A DNA stretch of 64,000 nucleotides from Oscillospiraceae bacterium (GTDB lineage Bacteria > Bacillota > Clostridia > Oscillospirales > Ruminococcaceae): assembly GCA_022835495.1 (NCBI GenBank), contig BQOK01000001.1, positions 1,054,001 through 1,118,000 of the forward strand, read 5' to 3'. Position numbers and translations under genes: made by a program. Below, one piece after another: positions 40,093 to 49,181 of this stretch. Under the pieces are notes generated by a model, which searched no databases, was not told the origin of the DNA, and saw nothing but the letters and a program-made list of their open reading frames with translations. The stretch's first letter is position 1. Each line of letters begins with the position of its first letter.

Positions 40093-40692
40093 TTATTTAC
40101 GCCCGCCGGGGCCTTTTTTGCCCGGCTTTTTGTTTTTGCGCACGCTCCAGCCGAAAGAGCCCAGCTGGCGGCCCAGGGCGTAGTAGCCGCCGTGGGCGTA
40201 GGCCAGAAGGCCTGCCCGCTCCAGGTGGAGTTTGCCCTCGGCGTCCAGCAGGGCTTCGTCTGCGTTTACAGCCACCACGTCCGCCAAAAACAGGTCGTGG
40301 CTGCCCAGGGGGATCACCTGGAAGACCCGGCACTCCAGGTTCACCGGGCTCTCGGCCAGGAGGGGGCAGCCCACCGCGCTGGCGGGGGCGGCGGTGAGGT
40401 GCATGGCCGAGAACTTGTTTACGTCGCGGCCGCTTTTGACCCCACACCAGTCCACCGCGCGGGCCAGGGCCTCGGTGGGCAGGTTCAAAACAAACTCGCC
40501 GCTCTTTTTGATGAGCCCATAACTGTGGCGGCTGGGCCGCACCGAGATGGACACCCGGGGCGGGCGGGTGCAGATGGTGCCCGCCCAGGCCACGGTGAAC
40601 AGGTTCGGCGCTTCGGCGCTGCCGCAACTCACCAGCACCGGGGGCACCGGCCCCAGCAGCGCGCTGCCCTTCCAGACCGCCTTTTCGCTCAT
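40093..40692 (-). CDS. Flavin reductase-like FMN-binding protein
   Basis: A 199-residue protein with the flavin-reductase-like split-barrel pattern: LGPVPPVLVSCG, NLFTVAWAGTICTRPPRVSI, LIKKSGEFVLNLPT and ECRVFQVIPLGSHDLFLADV. It binds FMN; partners are unknown. The C-terminus is a basic tail. The start overlaps the upstream glycosyltransferase stop by four bases (ATGA). Confidence 0.9.
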   Translation of the reverse strand: MSEKAVWKGSALLGPVPPVLVSCGSAEAPNLFTVAWAGTICTRPPRVSISVRPSRHSYGLIKKSGEFVLNLPTEALARAVDWCGVKSGRDVNKFSAMHLTAAPASAVGCPLLAESPVNLECRVFQVIPLGSHDLFLADVVAVNADEALLDAEGKLHLERAGLLAYAHGGYYALGRQLGSFGWSVRKNKKPGKKGPGGRK

Positions 40693-41651
40693 TCGCCCGT
40701 TTCCTCAAAGGTGGTCTCGCCGATGATGTAGCGGGGCCGGGCCTTGGTTTCCATATAAATTTTGCCGATGTATTCGCCGATCACCCCGAGGCACAGCAGC
40801 TGGATGCCGCCCATAAAGCACACAATGGCGGTGGTGGAGGCCCAGCCCGCCACGGTGGCCCCCATGATGGCCCGCACGACGGCCCAAAGCACCCCGATAA
40901 AGCTCACCACAGACACCAAAAAGCCGAACCCGGTGATCAGCCGGATGGGCTTGACCGACAGGCTGGTGATGCCGTCGAACGCGAGGGCCAGCATCTTTTT
41001 CAGGGGATAATGGCTCTCGCCCGCCATGCGCTCGGCGCGCTCGTAGTACACGCTGGTGCTCTTGAAGCCCACCAGCGGCACCATGCCCCGCAGAAAGATG
41101 TTTACCTCTTTGAAATTTGCGAACTCGCGCAGCACGCGGCTGCTCAGAAGGCGGTAATCGGCGTGGTTGAACACCACCTGCGCGCCCATCCAGTTCATGA
41201 CCTTGTAAAAGCCCTCGGCGGTGAAGCGCTTGAAGAAGGTGTCGGTGTCGCGCTTGGAGCGCACGCCATACACGACCTCGCAGCCCTGCCAGTACTGCTC
41301 CACCATCTTGTCCATGGCGTTGATGTCGTCCTGGCCGTCGCAGTCGATGCTGATGGTGATGTCGCATTTGTCCTTCACGGTCATCAGGCCGCCCAAAAGG
41401 GCGTTCTGGTGCCCCCGGTTGCGGGAGAGGCACACCCCCTCGAAGTGTTCGTTCTGCGCGGCGAGGCCCTGAATGATGGCCCAGGTATCGTCTTTGGAGC
41501 CGTCGTTCACAAACACCACCCGGCTTTCGGGGGCGACGCGGCCCTTTTCGATCAGGTGTTCCAGCTTTTGCAGGAACAGGGGGCTGGTGACGGGAAGGAC
41601 CTCCTGCTCGTTGTAGCAGGGGATCACGATGTAAAGAACGGGGGTTTTCAT
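40689..41651 (-). CDS. Family 2 glycosyltransferase (GtrB/DPM-like)
   Basis: A 320-residue protein. The GT-A domain (1-225) has YIVIPCYNEQEVLP, VFVNDGSKDDTW, RNRGHQNALLGGL and SIDCDGQDD, the last carrying the metal-binding aspartates. Two C-terminal membrane helices (about 228-255 and 263-290) fit undecaprenyl- or dolichyl-phosphate sugar transferases such as GtrB. It probably loads a sugar on a lipid carrier for envelope glycosylation. Confidence 0.93.
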   Translation of the reverse strand: MKTPVLYIVIPCYNEQEVLPVTSPLFLQKLEHLIEKGRVAPESRVVFVNDGSKDDTWAIIQGLAAQNEHFEGVCLSRNRGHQNALLGGLMTVKDKCDITISIDCDGQDDINAMDKMVEQYWQGCEVVYGVRSKRDTDTFFKRFTAEGFYKVMNWMGAQVVFNHADYRLLSSRVLREFANFKEVNIFLRGMVPLVGFKSTSVYYERAERMAGESHYPLKKMLALAFDGITSLSVKPIRLITGFGFLVSVVSFIGVLWAVVRAIMGATVAGWASTTAIVCFMGGIQLLCLGVIGEYIGKIYMETKARPRYIIGETTFEETGE

Positions 41652-41677
41652 GGGCGAAGTCTCCTTTTTTATTCCGG

Positions 41678-42367
41678 TCAGCGTTCGTATTGCCGCTGCA
41701 GGGCGGCTTTGTCCAGCAGCTTGAAGCTGTTTTTATAGGTTTCGAGCAGGCCCTCGGCCCGCATGCGCGAGAGCTCGCGGCACAGGGCGCTGCGCTCGCA
41801 GTTCAGGTATTCCGCCAGCCCCGCGCGGGACAGGGGCACCGAGAAGGTGTCGGCCCCCGCGGCGGCGGCCTGCCCCAGCAAAAAGGCGCAGAGCTTGGCC
41901 CGCAGGCTTTTTAAGATCAGCAGGTCCACCCGGCGGCTCAACGCAAAGTATTTTTCCGAGATGGTGCGCACCAGGTTCTGCATTAAAAGCGTGTGCTCCG
42001 GGTGAAGGGCGGCGCAGGGGCAGAGCAGCTTCTGGCAGGGGATGAACATGGCCCTGCAGGCCGTGCGGGCCAGAATGGTGACCGGGCTTTTGACCGCGCA
42101 GCCCGCCAGGACATCGCCGAACACACTGCCGGGAACAAGGTCGGTGATGGCCACCGAGCCGCCGTCCGGCGTGGTTTTTACAGCGGTGGCGGCACCCTCG
42201 AGCAAAACGCCCACCTCGCGGGTTTCAAAGCCCGCCAGCAGCAGCACCTCGCCCTTTTCGAAACAGCGCAGGGCGGGGGCGAAGCAATCCATCAGGCGCG
42301 CAAGGCCCGGCGGCGAGAGCCCCGCGAACAGCGAGGTGGCGGCCAGCAGCGGGTAGTATTCCTCCAT
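41678..42367 (-). CDS. Crp/Fnr-family regulator
   Basis: A 229-residue protein with a cyclic-nucleotide-binding-like domain (1-140; FEKGEVLLLAGFETREVGVLLEG) and a C-terminal winged helix (about 160-225; LSRAGLAEYLNCERSALCRELSRM). It lacks an Fnr-type Cys cluster, so it is not an obvious oxygen sensor. It is divergent to an ECF-like transporter gene, a candidate target. Confidence 0.9.
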   Translation of the reverse strand: MEEYYPLLAATSLFAGLSPPGLARLMDCFAPALRCFEKGEVLLLAGFETREVGVLLEGAATAVKTTPDGGSVAITDLVPGSVFGDVLAGCAVKSPVTILARTACRAMFIPCQKLLCPCAALHPEHTLLMQNLVRTISEKYFALSRRVDLLILKSLRAKLCAFLLGQAAAAGADTFSVPLSRAGLAEYLNCERSALCRELSRMRAEGLLETYKNSFKLLDKAALQRQYER

Positions 42368-42490
42368 GGGGGCTCCTTTCCCGGCGGGGCGTGTTGCCCC
42401 TGCAACAGCAATCTTTCCCTTATTATAGTAAAATCAAACCAATAAAGCAAATCAAAAGGGGCCGTTTTGACCGGCCGAGGGGGAGTTTTT

Positions 42491-43030
42491 GTGAAAAAGT
42501 ATACCACCCAGTTTTTGACCCGGACCGCGCTGCTGCTGGCGCTGTGCATTGTGGTGCAGCAATTCAAGAGCGTGAGCCAGTTCATCACCGGGCCGCTGGT
42601 GAACCTGATCCTGCTGATCGCCGCGCTGGCGGTGGGGCTGTACAGCGGGCTTGCCATTGCCGTTTTGAGCCCGATCCTGGCATTTTTGATCTCGCCCAGC
42701 CCCATCATGCAGGTCATGCCGCAGCTGATCGTGCTGGTGGCTTTGGGCAACGCGGTGCTGGTGTTCGCAGCCTGGAGTTTCCGCAAAAACAAGCGCTATT
42801 ATGTGGGCTTTTTGCTGGGCGCGGTGGTAAAGACCGGGGTGCTGGCGCTGGGGCTGCAATATGTGCTGATCCCGCTGTTCGGCGCGGCGCTGAACGAAAA
42901 GCAGGTGGCCATGGCCACCGCCATGTTTGGGGGCAACCAGTTTGTGACCGCCGTGATCGCGGGGGCGGTATGCACGTTTTTGTGGCCGCTGCTGAGGCGG
43001 GCCGAGGGCTTTGTGCTGGAGAAGGCGTGA
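42491..43030 (+). CDS. ECF-transporter S-component-like membrane protein
   Basis: A 179-residue hydrophobic protein; GTG 42491 follows GAGGGGGAG. Six membrane segments are visible, with a conserved-looking NLILLIAALAVGLYSGLAIAV stretch broken at its glycines and PSPIMQVMPQLIVLVALGNA. Size and layout fit S components of energy-coupling-factor vitamin transporters, but the ligand cannot be told from sequence. It is followed by a terminator. Confidence 0.7.
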   Translation: MKKYTTQFLTRTALLLALCIVVQQFKSVSQFITGPLVNLILLIAALAVGLYSGLAIAVLSPILAFLISPSPIMQVMPQLIVLVALGNAVLVFAAWSFRKNKRYYVGFLLGAVVKTGVLALGLQYVLIPLFGAALNEKQVAMATAMFGGNQFVTAVIAGAVCTFLWPLLRRAEGFVLEKA

Positions 43031-43055
43031 GCGCCCGAATGTAAAATTTGTGTGA

Positions 43056-43081
43056 CCCCGGGCCGCGGCCCGGGGTTTTTC
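43056..43081 (+). terminator. Terminator after ECF-like gene
   Basis: CCCCGGGCC-GC-GGCCCGGGG stem followed by TTTTTC. Confidence 0.9.
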
Positions 43082-43159
43082 TTGTGGTATGGGCGCGGAG
43101 GGGATATAATAAGAAACAACAAGGGCGCGCGCACAGCGGCCCGCTACAGGAGGAAAACG

Positions 43160-44767
43160 ATGAGACTTTCGTTCATGGGCGCGGCGCACGAGGTGACCGG
43201 CAGCTGTTACCTTTTGCAGGCCGGCGAAAAGAATATCCTGATCGACTGCGGCATGGAGCAGGGCAGGGACATTTACGAGAACCAGCCCCTGCCGGTAGCG
43301 CCGGGGCAGATCGACGCGCTGCTGCTGACCCACGCGCACATCGACCATTCGGGCCGCATCCCCCTGCTGGTGAAAAACGGCTACAAGGGCCCGGTGTACG
43401 CCACCAACGCCACCACCGAGCTGTGCGGCATTATGCTGCGGGACTCGGGCCACATCCAGGAGTTCGAGGCCGAGTGGCGCAACCGCAAGGCAAAGCGCTC
43501 GGGCGGCGAGGAGTACGAGCCCCTGTACACCGTGGCGGACGCGGACGCGGCCCTGGCCCAGTTTGAGGGTATGGACTACAACGCGGAATTTGAGGTGCTG
43601 CCGGGTGTGAAGGCCCGCTTTGTGGACGTGGGGCATCTGCTTGGTTCGGCCAGCATTGAGCTGTGGGTGACCGAGGGGGATGTGACCAAAAAGCTGGTCT
43701 TTTCGGGGGACATCGGCAATTCAAACCAGCCCCTGCTGCGCGACCCGCACTATTTGAAAGAGGCCGACTATGTGGTGATGGAATCGACCTACGGCGACCG
43801 CAGCCACGGCCCCCGGCCGGACTACGTGCCCGCCCTGGCCGCCCTTTTGCAGAGCACCTTCGACAAGGGCGGCAGCCTGGTGATCCCCAGTTTTGCGGTG
43901 GGCCGCACCCAGGAGATGCTGTATTTCCTGCGCCAGATCAAGGAGCAGGGCCTGGTGCGCGGGCACGGCGATTTTACCGTGTATGTGGACAGCCCGCTGG
44001 CCGTGGAGGCCACCCACATTTTTAAGGACCAGTGGGCCGAATGCTACGACGCCGAGGCCCGCGCCCTGGTGGAACAGGGGGTGAACCCCATCAGCTTTGC
44101 GGGGCTGAAGCTGGCCGTGACCACCGAGGATTCCAAGGCCATCAACTTTGACAGGGGGCCGAAGGTCATTCTTTCGGCCAGCGGCATGTGCGAGGCCGGG
44201 CGCATCCGCCACCACCTGAAGCACAATTTGTGGCAGCCCGAGAGCACGGTGCTGTTTGTGGGCTACCAGACCCCGGGCACGCTGGGCCGGGCGCTGGTGG
44301 AGGGCGCAAAAGAGGTGCGCCTGTTCGGCGAGACCATTGAGGTGCGCTGCCGGGTGGAGGTGCTGGCTGGCGTTTCGGGCCATGCCGACAACGAGGGCCT
44401 GATGCGCTGGGCCGGGAGCTTTGAGCCGAAACCCGCCCGGGTGTTCGTGACCCACGGCGAGGACGAGGTGTGCGATATTTTTGCAAACCGCTTGCAGGCG
44501 GAGCTGGGGCTTGCGGCCACCGCGCCCTACAACGGGGGCTGCTACGACCTGGTGACCGGCGAATGCCTGGAGCCGGGCAACCGCCAGCGGATCAAGGAGG
44601 CGGAAAAGGCCGGGCCGGCCCGCCGCCAGAACCCGGTGTACCGCCGCCTGGCGGACGCGGGCAACCGGCTGGTGAACATCATCAAGGCCAAGGAGGGCCA
44701 CGCCAACAAGGAGCTGGCCCGGTTTGCAAGCCAGTTGGAGGCCTTGTGCGACAAGTGGCAGGACTGA
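43160..44767 (+). CDS. Beta-CASP metallo-hydrolase (RNase-like)
   Basis: A 535-residue protein; ATG 43160 follows CAGGAGG. The metallo-beta-lactamase motif is LLTHAHIDHSG with later VGHLLGS and SGDIGN. The beta-CASP domain and C-terminal RNA-specificity motif include PSFAVGRTQEMLYFL, ILSASGMCEAGRI and VSGHADNEGL. Such enzymes cut or degrade RNA. A helical C-terminal extension of ~70 residues follows. It is a single-gene unit between two terminators. Confidence 0.92.
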   Translation: MRLSFMGAAHEVTGSCYLLQAGEKNILIDCGMEQGRDIYENQPLPVAPGQIDALLLTHAHIDHSGRIPLLVKNGYKGPVYATNATTELCGIMLRDSGHIQEFEAEWRNRKAKRSGGEEYEPLYTVADADAALAQFEGMDYNAEFEVLPGVKARFVDVGHLLGSASIELWVTEGDVTKKLVFSGDIGNSNQPLLRDPHYLKEADYVVMESTYGDRSHGPRPDYVPALAALLQSTFDKGGSLVIPSFAVGRTQEMLYFLRQIKEQGLVRGHGDFTVYVDSPLAVEATHIFKDQWAECYDAEARALVEQGVNPISFAGLKLAVTTEDSKAINFDRGPKVILSASGMCEAGRIRHHLKHNLWQPESTVLFVGYQTPGTLGRALVEGAKEVRLFGETIEVRCRVEVLAGVSGHADNEGLMRWAGSFEPKPARVFVTHGEDEVCDIFANRLQAELGLAATAPYNGGCYDLVTGECLEPGNRQRIKEAEKAGPARRQNPVYRRLADAGNRLVNIIKAKEGHANKELARFASQLEALCDKWQD

Positions 44768-44835
44768 TGCCGTAGCCGCAAAAGGGCGGCGGCCCCGCCG
44801 GGGCCAAAAAAAGGCCGGACAAAAAATAGAAGCGG

Positions 44836-44882
44836 GAAGGGCTTGAAGCCTGCGGTGAGCAGGCGGCAGGCCCTTCTTTTTT
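44836..44882 (+). terminator. Terminator after beta-CASP gene
   Basis: GAAGGGC...GCCCTTC outer stem with inner GCCTGC/GCAGGC pairing, followed by TTTTTTG. Confidence 0.8.
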
Positions 44883-44971
44883 GAGAATTTGAAAAAACGC
44901 CCGTGACACGCCGCGCCCCGCACTCATAGAATGAGAAAATCAGTTTTTGCACAAAAGCGGGGGGAAAAGAG

Positions 44972-46447
44972 ATGCAGCAAGAGAAAAAAACACAAAACAC
45001 GGGGCTGAGGCGCTGCCTGGGCCTGCGGGAGGCGCTGACCATCACCACCGGAACGGTGATTGGGGTGGGGCTGTTCACGGTGGGGGGCAACGTGGTGGGA
45101 AGCCTGGGGCCGAATGTGATCTTTGCCACGCTGGCGGCGCTGGCGATCAGCGTTTACCCGGCGCTGCTGTATGCGGAGATGGGCGCCGCGCTGCCCTTTT
45201 CGGGCGGCACCTACCTGTACGCGGGGCTGGGGCTGGGGCGGCCCTTCGGCATGCTGGCGGGCTGGAACTTTATCATTTCCATGGTGTCGGTGGCGGGGGG
45301 CGAGGCGCTGGCGTTCAGCTTTTACCTGCGCACCCTGTTCGGCGCGCTGGGCTGGCCGCTGCCGGTGAGCGACCGGGTGCTGGCCGCGGCGGCGCTGGTT
45401 CTGTTTGTGGCGCTGGGCGTGCGCGGGACCGAGCTGACCGGCCGCGCCCAGAACGGGTTTTTGTTCTTTTTCTGGGGCGTGGCGGCGGTGTGGGTGATCT
45501 CGATGCTGCCCCACATGCAGCTGGACCGGCTGGCGGCGCCCACGCCCGCGCCGCTGGGCGGCTTTTTGCCCTGCGTGGCGCTGGTGTGGTGGTGCTTTGC
45601 GGGGTTTGAAACCTGCTGCGCCATGGGGGGCGAGGTGCGCTACCCGCAGATCGAGCTGCCCCGGGCCATGTTTTTGGCGCCGTTTTTGGTGTTTGCGGTG
45701 AACGGGCTGTTTCAGTGGGTGCTGGTGTGCGTGACGCCCAGCGGGGCGCTGGCGGAGCTTGCCGTGGCCGCCGCGCCCTATGCCGAGGGGCTGCGCCTGG
45801 CGGGGGTGACCGGCCTGCCGCTGGTGCTATTGTGCCTGGGCATTGCCTTTGGGGGCGATTTTTCCACCCTGAACGCGGGGGTGAGCGCCCCGGCGCGCTA
45901 TGTGTTCACCATGGCGAGGGACGGCGCGCTGCCCGCCTTTTTTGGAACGGTACACCCCCGCTGGCACACCCCGGCCCGGGCCTGCCTGGCGCTGGGGGCG
46001 CTGATGCTGGCGCTGGTGGCCACCGGGTCGATTGCGCTGATCGCCTCGCTGTCGCTGTTTGCAACCCTGGTGTACTATATTTTGGGCATTGCGGCGGCCT
46101 GGGCGCTGCGCAGGCGCCGCCCGCAGCTGGCGCGGCCCTACCGGGCGCCCGGCATTGCGGTGGGCGCGCCGGTGAGCATTGCCGCCTACCTGTTTTTGAT
46201 CGGGCAGCTGGAACCGGCGGCGGTGTGGGCGGGCCTTGCCTGGTGCGCGCTGGGGCTCGCAATCTATTTTTTCTACGGGCGGCGCCATTTTGCGGCGGCG
46301 CAGATGGAGTTGGGCGGGCTGCCGCCCACGCCCGGGCCAAAAGAGCGGGAAAGGATGGACCGGGAATACCGGCGGTGGAAATGGGCCGTGACCCTGGGCG
46401 CGGCGGCGGTGCCGCTGCTGTTTTTGGCGGGCTTTTTGCGCAGATAA
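44972..46447 (+). CDS. APC-family amino acid permease
   Basis: A 491-residue protein with about 12-13 membrane helices. The first helix carries the family substrate-site pattern TTGTVIGVGLFTVGG; SGGTYLYAGLGLGRP and GGDFSTLNAGVSAPARYVF in later helices also fit APC permeases. Substrate is unknown. The ATG 44972 is preceded by GGGGGGAAAAGAG. The MATE gene follows 80 bases later. Confidence 0.92.
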   Translation: MQQEKKTQNTGLRRCLGLREALTITTGTVIGVGLFTVGGNVVGSLGPNVIFATLAALAISVYPALLYAEMGAALPFSGGTYLYAGLGLGRPFGMLAGWNFIISMVSVAGGEALAFSFYLRTLFGALGWPLPVSDRVLAAAALVLFVALGVRGTELTGRAQNGFLFFFWGVAAVWVISMLPHMQLDRLAAPTPAPLGGFLPCVALVWWCFAGFETCCAMGGEVRYPQIELPRAMFLAPFLVFAVNGLFQWVLVCVTPSGALAELAVAAAPYAEGLRLAGVTGLPLVLLCLGIAFGGDFSTLNAGVSAPARYVFTMARDGALPAFFGTVHPRWHTPARACLALGALMLALVATGSIALIASLSLFATLVYYILGIAAAWALRRRRPQLARPYRAPGIAVGAPVSIAAYLFLIGQLEPAAVWAGLAWCALGLAIYFFYGRRHFAAAQMELGGLPPTPGPKERERMDREYRRWKWAVTLGAAAVPLLFLAGFLRR

Positions 46448-46527
46448 AGGAAAGGACGGGCCGGAATGGAACCCCGGCGCCCGGCATATAGTTACACCAA
46501 ACGCAGCAGAGCGGGGGGCGTGGCCGG

Positions 46528-47901
46528 ATGCCGAAAAACATGGATCTGACAAAGGGGGACGTGTTCAGCACGCTGCTTCGGTTTTCGATGCCGTTTCTTT
46601 TTACCAATTTGCTGCAGGCCTGCTACGGCGCCTCCGACCTGTTTATGGTGGGGCATTTTTCCGACGCGGCGGCGGTGTGCGCGGTGGCGGTGGGGGGCCA
46701 GGTGATGCAGACGATCACCGGCCTTGCCATCGGCCTTACGGCGGGCGGCACGGTGCTGGTGGGCCGCTGGCGGGGCGCGCGGCAGGCCCGCGAGCTGGCG
46801 GACAGCGTGGCGGCCATTTTGTGGGTGTTCGGCGCGCTTTCGCTGGTGCTGACGGCCGGCGCCGTGCTGCTGGTGGAGCCGGTGTGCCGGGCTATGCAGG
46901 TGCCGGCCGAGGCGTGGCGGCAGGCGAAGGAATACCTGCTGATCTGCGCGGCGGGCATTCCGCCCATTGTGGGGTATAACGCGCTGAGCAGCATCCTGCG
47001 GGGGCTGGGGGATTCCCGCACGCCGTTCCTTTTTATGGTGGCGGCCTGCGTGACCAACGTGGCCACCGACGTGCTGTTTGTGGCGGTGCTGAAGGGGGGC
47101 GCCCAGGGGGCCGCGGTGAGCACCGTGCTGGCGCAGCTTTTGAGCCTGGCGCTGGCCTTCGGCTTCCTTGTGCGCCGGGGCTATGTGCGGCGGTACCGCG
47201 CGGCGCAGCCCGCCTTTTGCTGGAGGCACGCCCGCGCGCTGCTGGGCATGGGCCTGCCCATTGCCGCCCAGGAAGGGCTGGTGAACATTTCGTTTTTGAT
47301 CATTACCGCCATTGTGAACGGCATGGGGCTGGTGGCCTCGGCCGCGGTGGGGGTGGTGGAAAAGCTGATCGTGTTCAGCATGCTGCCCACCACGGCCTTT
47401 GCGGCGGCCGTTTCGGCCATGGCGGCCCAGAACTTCGGCGCGCGGCAGCCGGGCAGGGCGCGGGCCTGCATGAACACGGGCATCGGCCTTTCGCTGCTGT
47501 TTGGGCTGGCCTGCTTTGCCTCGGCCCAGGTGAACGCGGCGGGGCTGGTGAGCATGTTTACAAAAGACCCGGCGGTGATTGCCGCCGGGGCGGGCTACCT
47601 GCGCACCTACAGCGCCGACTGCCTGCTGGTGTGCTTTGTGTTCTGTATGAACGGCTTTTTCAGCGGCGGGGGGCGGGCCGCCTTTCCGCTGGTGCACAGC
47701 GCGGTGGCCACCTTTGCGGTGCGGGTGCCCCTTTCCTGGTGTTTGAGCAGGGGGACCGGGGCCACGCTGCGGCGGGTGGGGCTGGCGGCCCCTGCGGCTA
47801 CATTGGTATCGCTGCTGCTTTGCCAGTGGTACCTGATGCGAAGCGGGGCCTGGCAGGCGGAGAAAACGCCGCCGCGCCGGTGTGAAAGAGCCGGGCCATA
47901 A
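46528..47901 (+). CDS. MATE-family efflux transporter
   Basis: A 457-residue protein with 12 membrane helices in two bundles. MPFLFTNLLQACYGASDLFM at the start and GLPIAAQEGLVNISFLIITA in the second half match MATE pumps, which export drugs or metabolites using sodium or proton gradients. It probably shares a transcript with the permease. The substrate is unknown. Confidence 0.93.
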   Translation: MPKNMDLTKGDVFSTLLRFSMPFLFTNLLQACYGASDLFMVGHFSDAAAVCAVAVGGQVMQTITGLAIGLTAGGTVLVGRWRGARQARELADSVAAILWVFGALSLVLTAGAVLLVEPVCRAMQVPAEAWRQAKEYLLICAAGIPPIVGYNALSSILRGLGDSRTPFLFMVAACVTNVATDVLFVAVLKGGAQGAAVSTVLAQLLSLALAFGFLVRRGYVRRYRAAQPAFCWRHARALLGMGLPIAAQEGLVNISFLIITAIVNGMGLVASAAVGVVEKLIVFSMLPTTAFAAAVSAMAAQNFGARQPGRARACMNTGIGLSLLFGLACFASAQVNAAGLVSMFTKDPAVIAAGAGYLRTYSADCLLVCFVFCMNGFFSGGGRAAFPLVHSAVATFAVRVPLSWCLSRGTGATLRRVGLAAPAATLVSLLLCQWYLMRSGAWQAEKTPPRRCERAGP

Positions 47902-47908
47902 ACAAAAA

Positions 47909-47945
47909 ACAGCGCCCGCGCCCGAAGATTCGGGGGCGGGCGCCG
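47909..47945 (-). terminator. Terminator between MATE and hemW-like genes
   Basis: GCGCCCGCGCCCGAA pairs with TTCGGGGGCGGGCGC. On the minus strand it is followed by a T-run (complement of AAACAAAAAAC), so it mainly ends the hemW transcript; it may also end the MATE transcript. Confidence 0.8.
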
Positions 47946-47966
47946 GCTTGTGTGAGGGGCGGGGGA

Positions 47967-49055
47967 TCACCCCAGCAGCCCGCAGAGGATGCTGTTCTGG
48001 ATGATGAGCCCGGCGGGGGTGAGGCGCAGGGTGCGACCGTTGAACCGGGCGTAGCCTGCACTCACACACTTTTCTACGAATTGCAATTGTTTTTGCGTAA
48101 ATTCCATATTGTATTTTTCTTTCAGGGCAGGCAGGCTGAGGCCCGTTGTAAGGCGGAGCTGCAGGATGATAAAATCCTCGGCGCCGCAGCCGCCGTCCGG
48201 CACGGGGGCGGCTGTGCCCGCCAGGAAGGCCCCGGTGCTGGAGGGGAAATAAAAGCGCCTGCCGCCAAGGCAGCTGTGGGCGGCGGGGCCAAGGCCCAGG
48301 TAATCGCCGCAGTTCCAGTAAATGAGGTTGTGCCGCCCCTCGAAGCCGGGGCGGGCGAAGTTGCTGATCTCGTATTGGGCATAGCCGGCCTGTTCCAGCT
48401 GCTCCACCGCGGCAAGGTAAAATTCGGCGGCCTGATCGTCGGTGGGAAGGCCTTCGGGCGGGGTGCGCCCGAAGGCGGTGCCCGGCTCGAGTTTTAACAG
48501 ATACGCCGAGATGTGGGCCGCGCCGCCCTGCTGCAAAAGCTCCAGCGTTTCGCGGAACTCGGCCTGGCTGTAGTGGGGCAGGGCCAGCATGATGTCGCCC
48601 GAAATGTTGGCAAAGCCCACGGCTTTTGCGGCGGCCAGCGCCGCCCGGCTTTGGGCCGCGGTGTGCGGGCGGCCCAGCCGGAGCAGGCTTTCGTTCCGGG
48701 CGGTCTGCACCCCCAGGCTGAGCCGGTTCACCCCGGCGCGCAGAAAGCCCTCGAGCTTTTTTTCGTTCACGGTTTCGGGGTTTGCCTCCAGGGTGACCTC
48801 CGCGCCGGGTGCGGGGGCCGCGGCAGCCAGCAGGCGCGCCGCCTGGGCGGGGGAAAGCAGGCTGGGGGTGCCGCCGCCAAAGTACACCGTGTTTGGCGGG
48901 GGCAGGCTTTCGCGGGCGTAAAACCCAGCAATGGTGCGCTCGAGCGCGGCTACGTATTCTTCCGGCACGCCGCGGCTGGCCCCGCGGGAATAAAAATCGC
49001 AGTAGCGGCACTTTGCCAGGCAGTAGGGAATGTGCAGGTACAACCCAAAGGCCAC
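47967..49055 (-). CDS. hemW: HemW-like radical SAM protein
   Basis: A 362-residue protein. YCLAKCRYCDF at residues 11-21 gives the CxxxCxxC radical SAM cluster. YFGGGTPSLL, GVNRLSLGVQT and NLIYWNCGDYLGLGPAAHS are typical of HemW (formerly annotated as oxygen-independent coproporphyrinogen oxidase). HemW is a heme chaperone in several bacteria; the real activity here is not known. The ATG has GAAAGGGG upstream. Confidence 0.9.
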   Translation of the reverse strand: MAFGLYLHIPYCLAKCRYCDFYSRGASRGVPEEYVAALERTIAGFYARESLPPPNTVYFGGGTPSLLSPAQAARLLAAAAPAPGAEVTLEANPETVNEKKLEGFLRAGVNRLSLGVQTARNESLLRLGRPHTAAQSRAALAAAKAVGFANISGDIMLALPHYSQAEFRETLELLQQGGAAHISAYLLKLEPGTAFGRTPPEGLPTDDQAAEFYLAAVEQLEQAGYAQYEISNFARPGFEGRHNLIYWNCGDYLGLGPAAHSCLGGRRFYFPSSTGAFLAGTAAPVPDGGCGAEDFIILQLRLTTGLSLPALKEKYNMEFTQKQLQFVEKCVSAGYARFNGRTLRLTPAGLIIQNSILCGLLG

Positions 49056-49109
49056 GCCGACCGCCCCTTTCTTTTACAATAATGTTTCACACAACCATTA
49101 TAAAAGGTT

Positions 49110-49138
49110 TTGATTTTATTTACAAACGGCGTTATAAT
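49110..49138 (+). promoter_or_regulatory. Promoter of Bax-inhibitor-like gene
   Basis: TTGATT (49110-49115), 17-base spacer, TATAAT (49133-49138), in the divergent gap with hemW. Confidence 0.8.
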
Positions 49139-49181
49139 ATAGTATATCATTGCTGCAATGAGAAAGGATGGGAGTATTGCC

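Noticed and set aside
46492-49011. 839-residue open frame on the minus strand
   Set aside because: Runs antisense to the MATE gene and out of frame through hemW; Arg/Pro/Gly-rich translation without domains.
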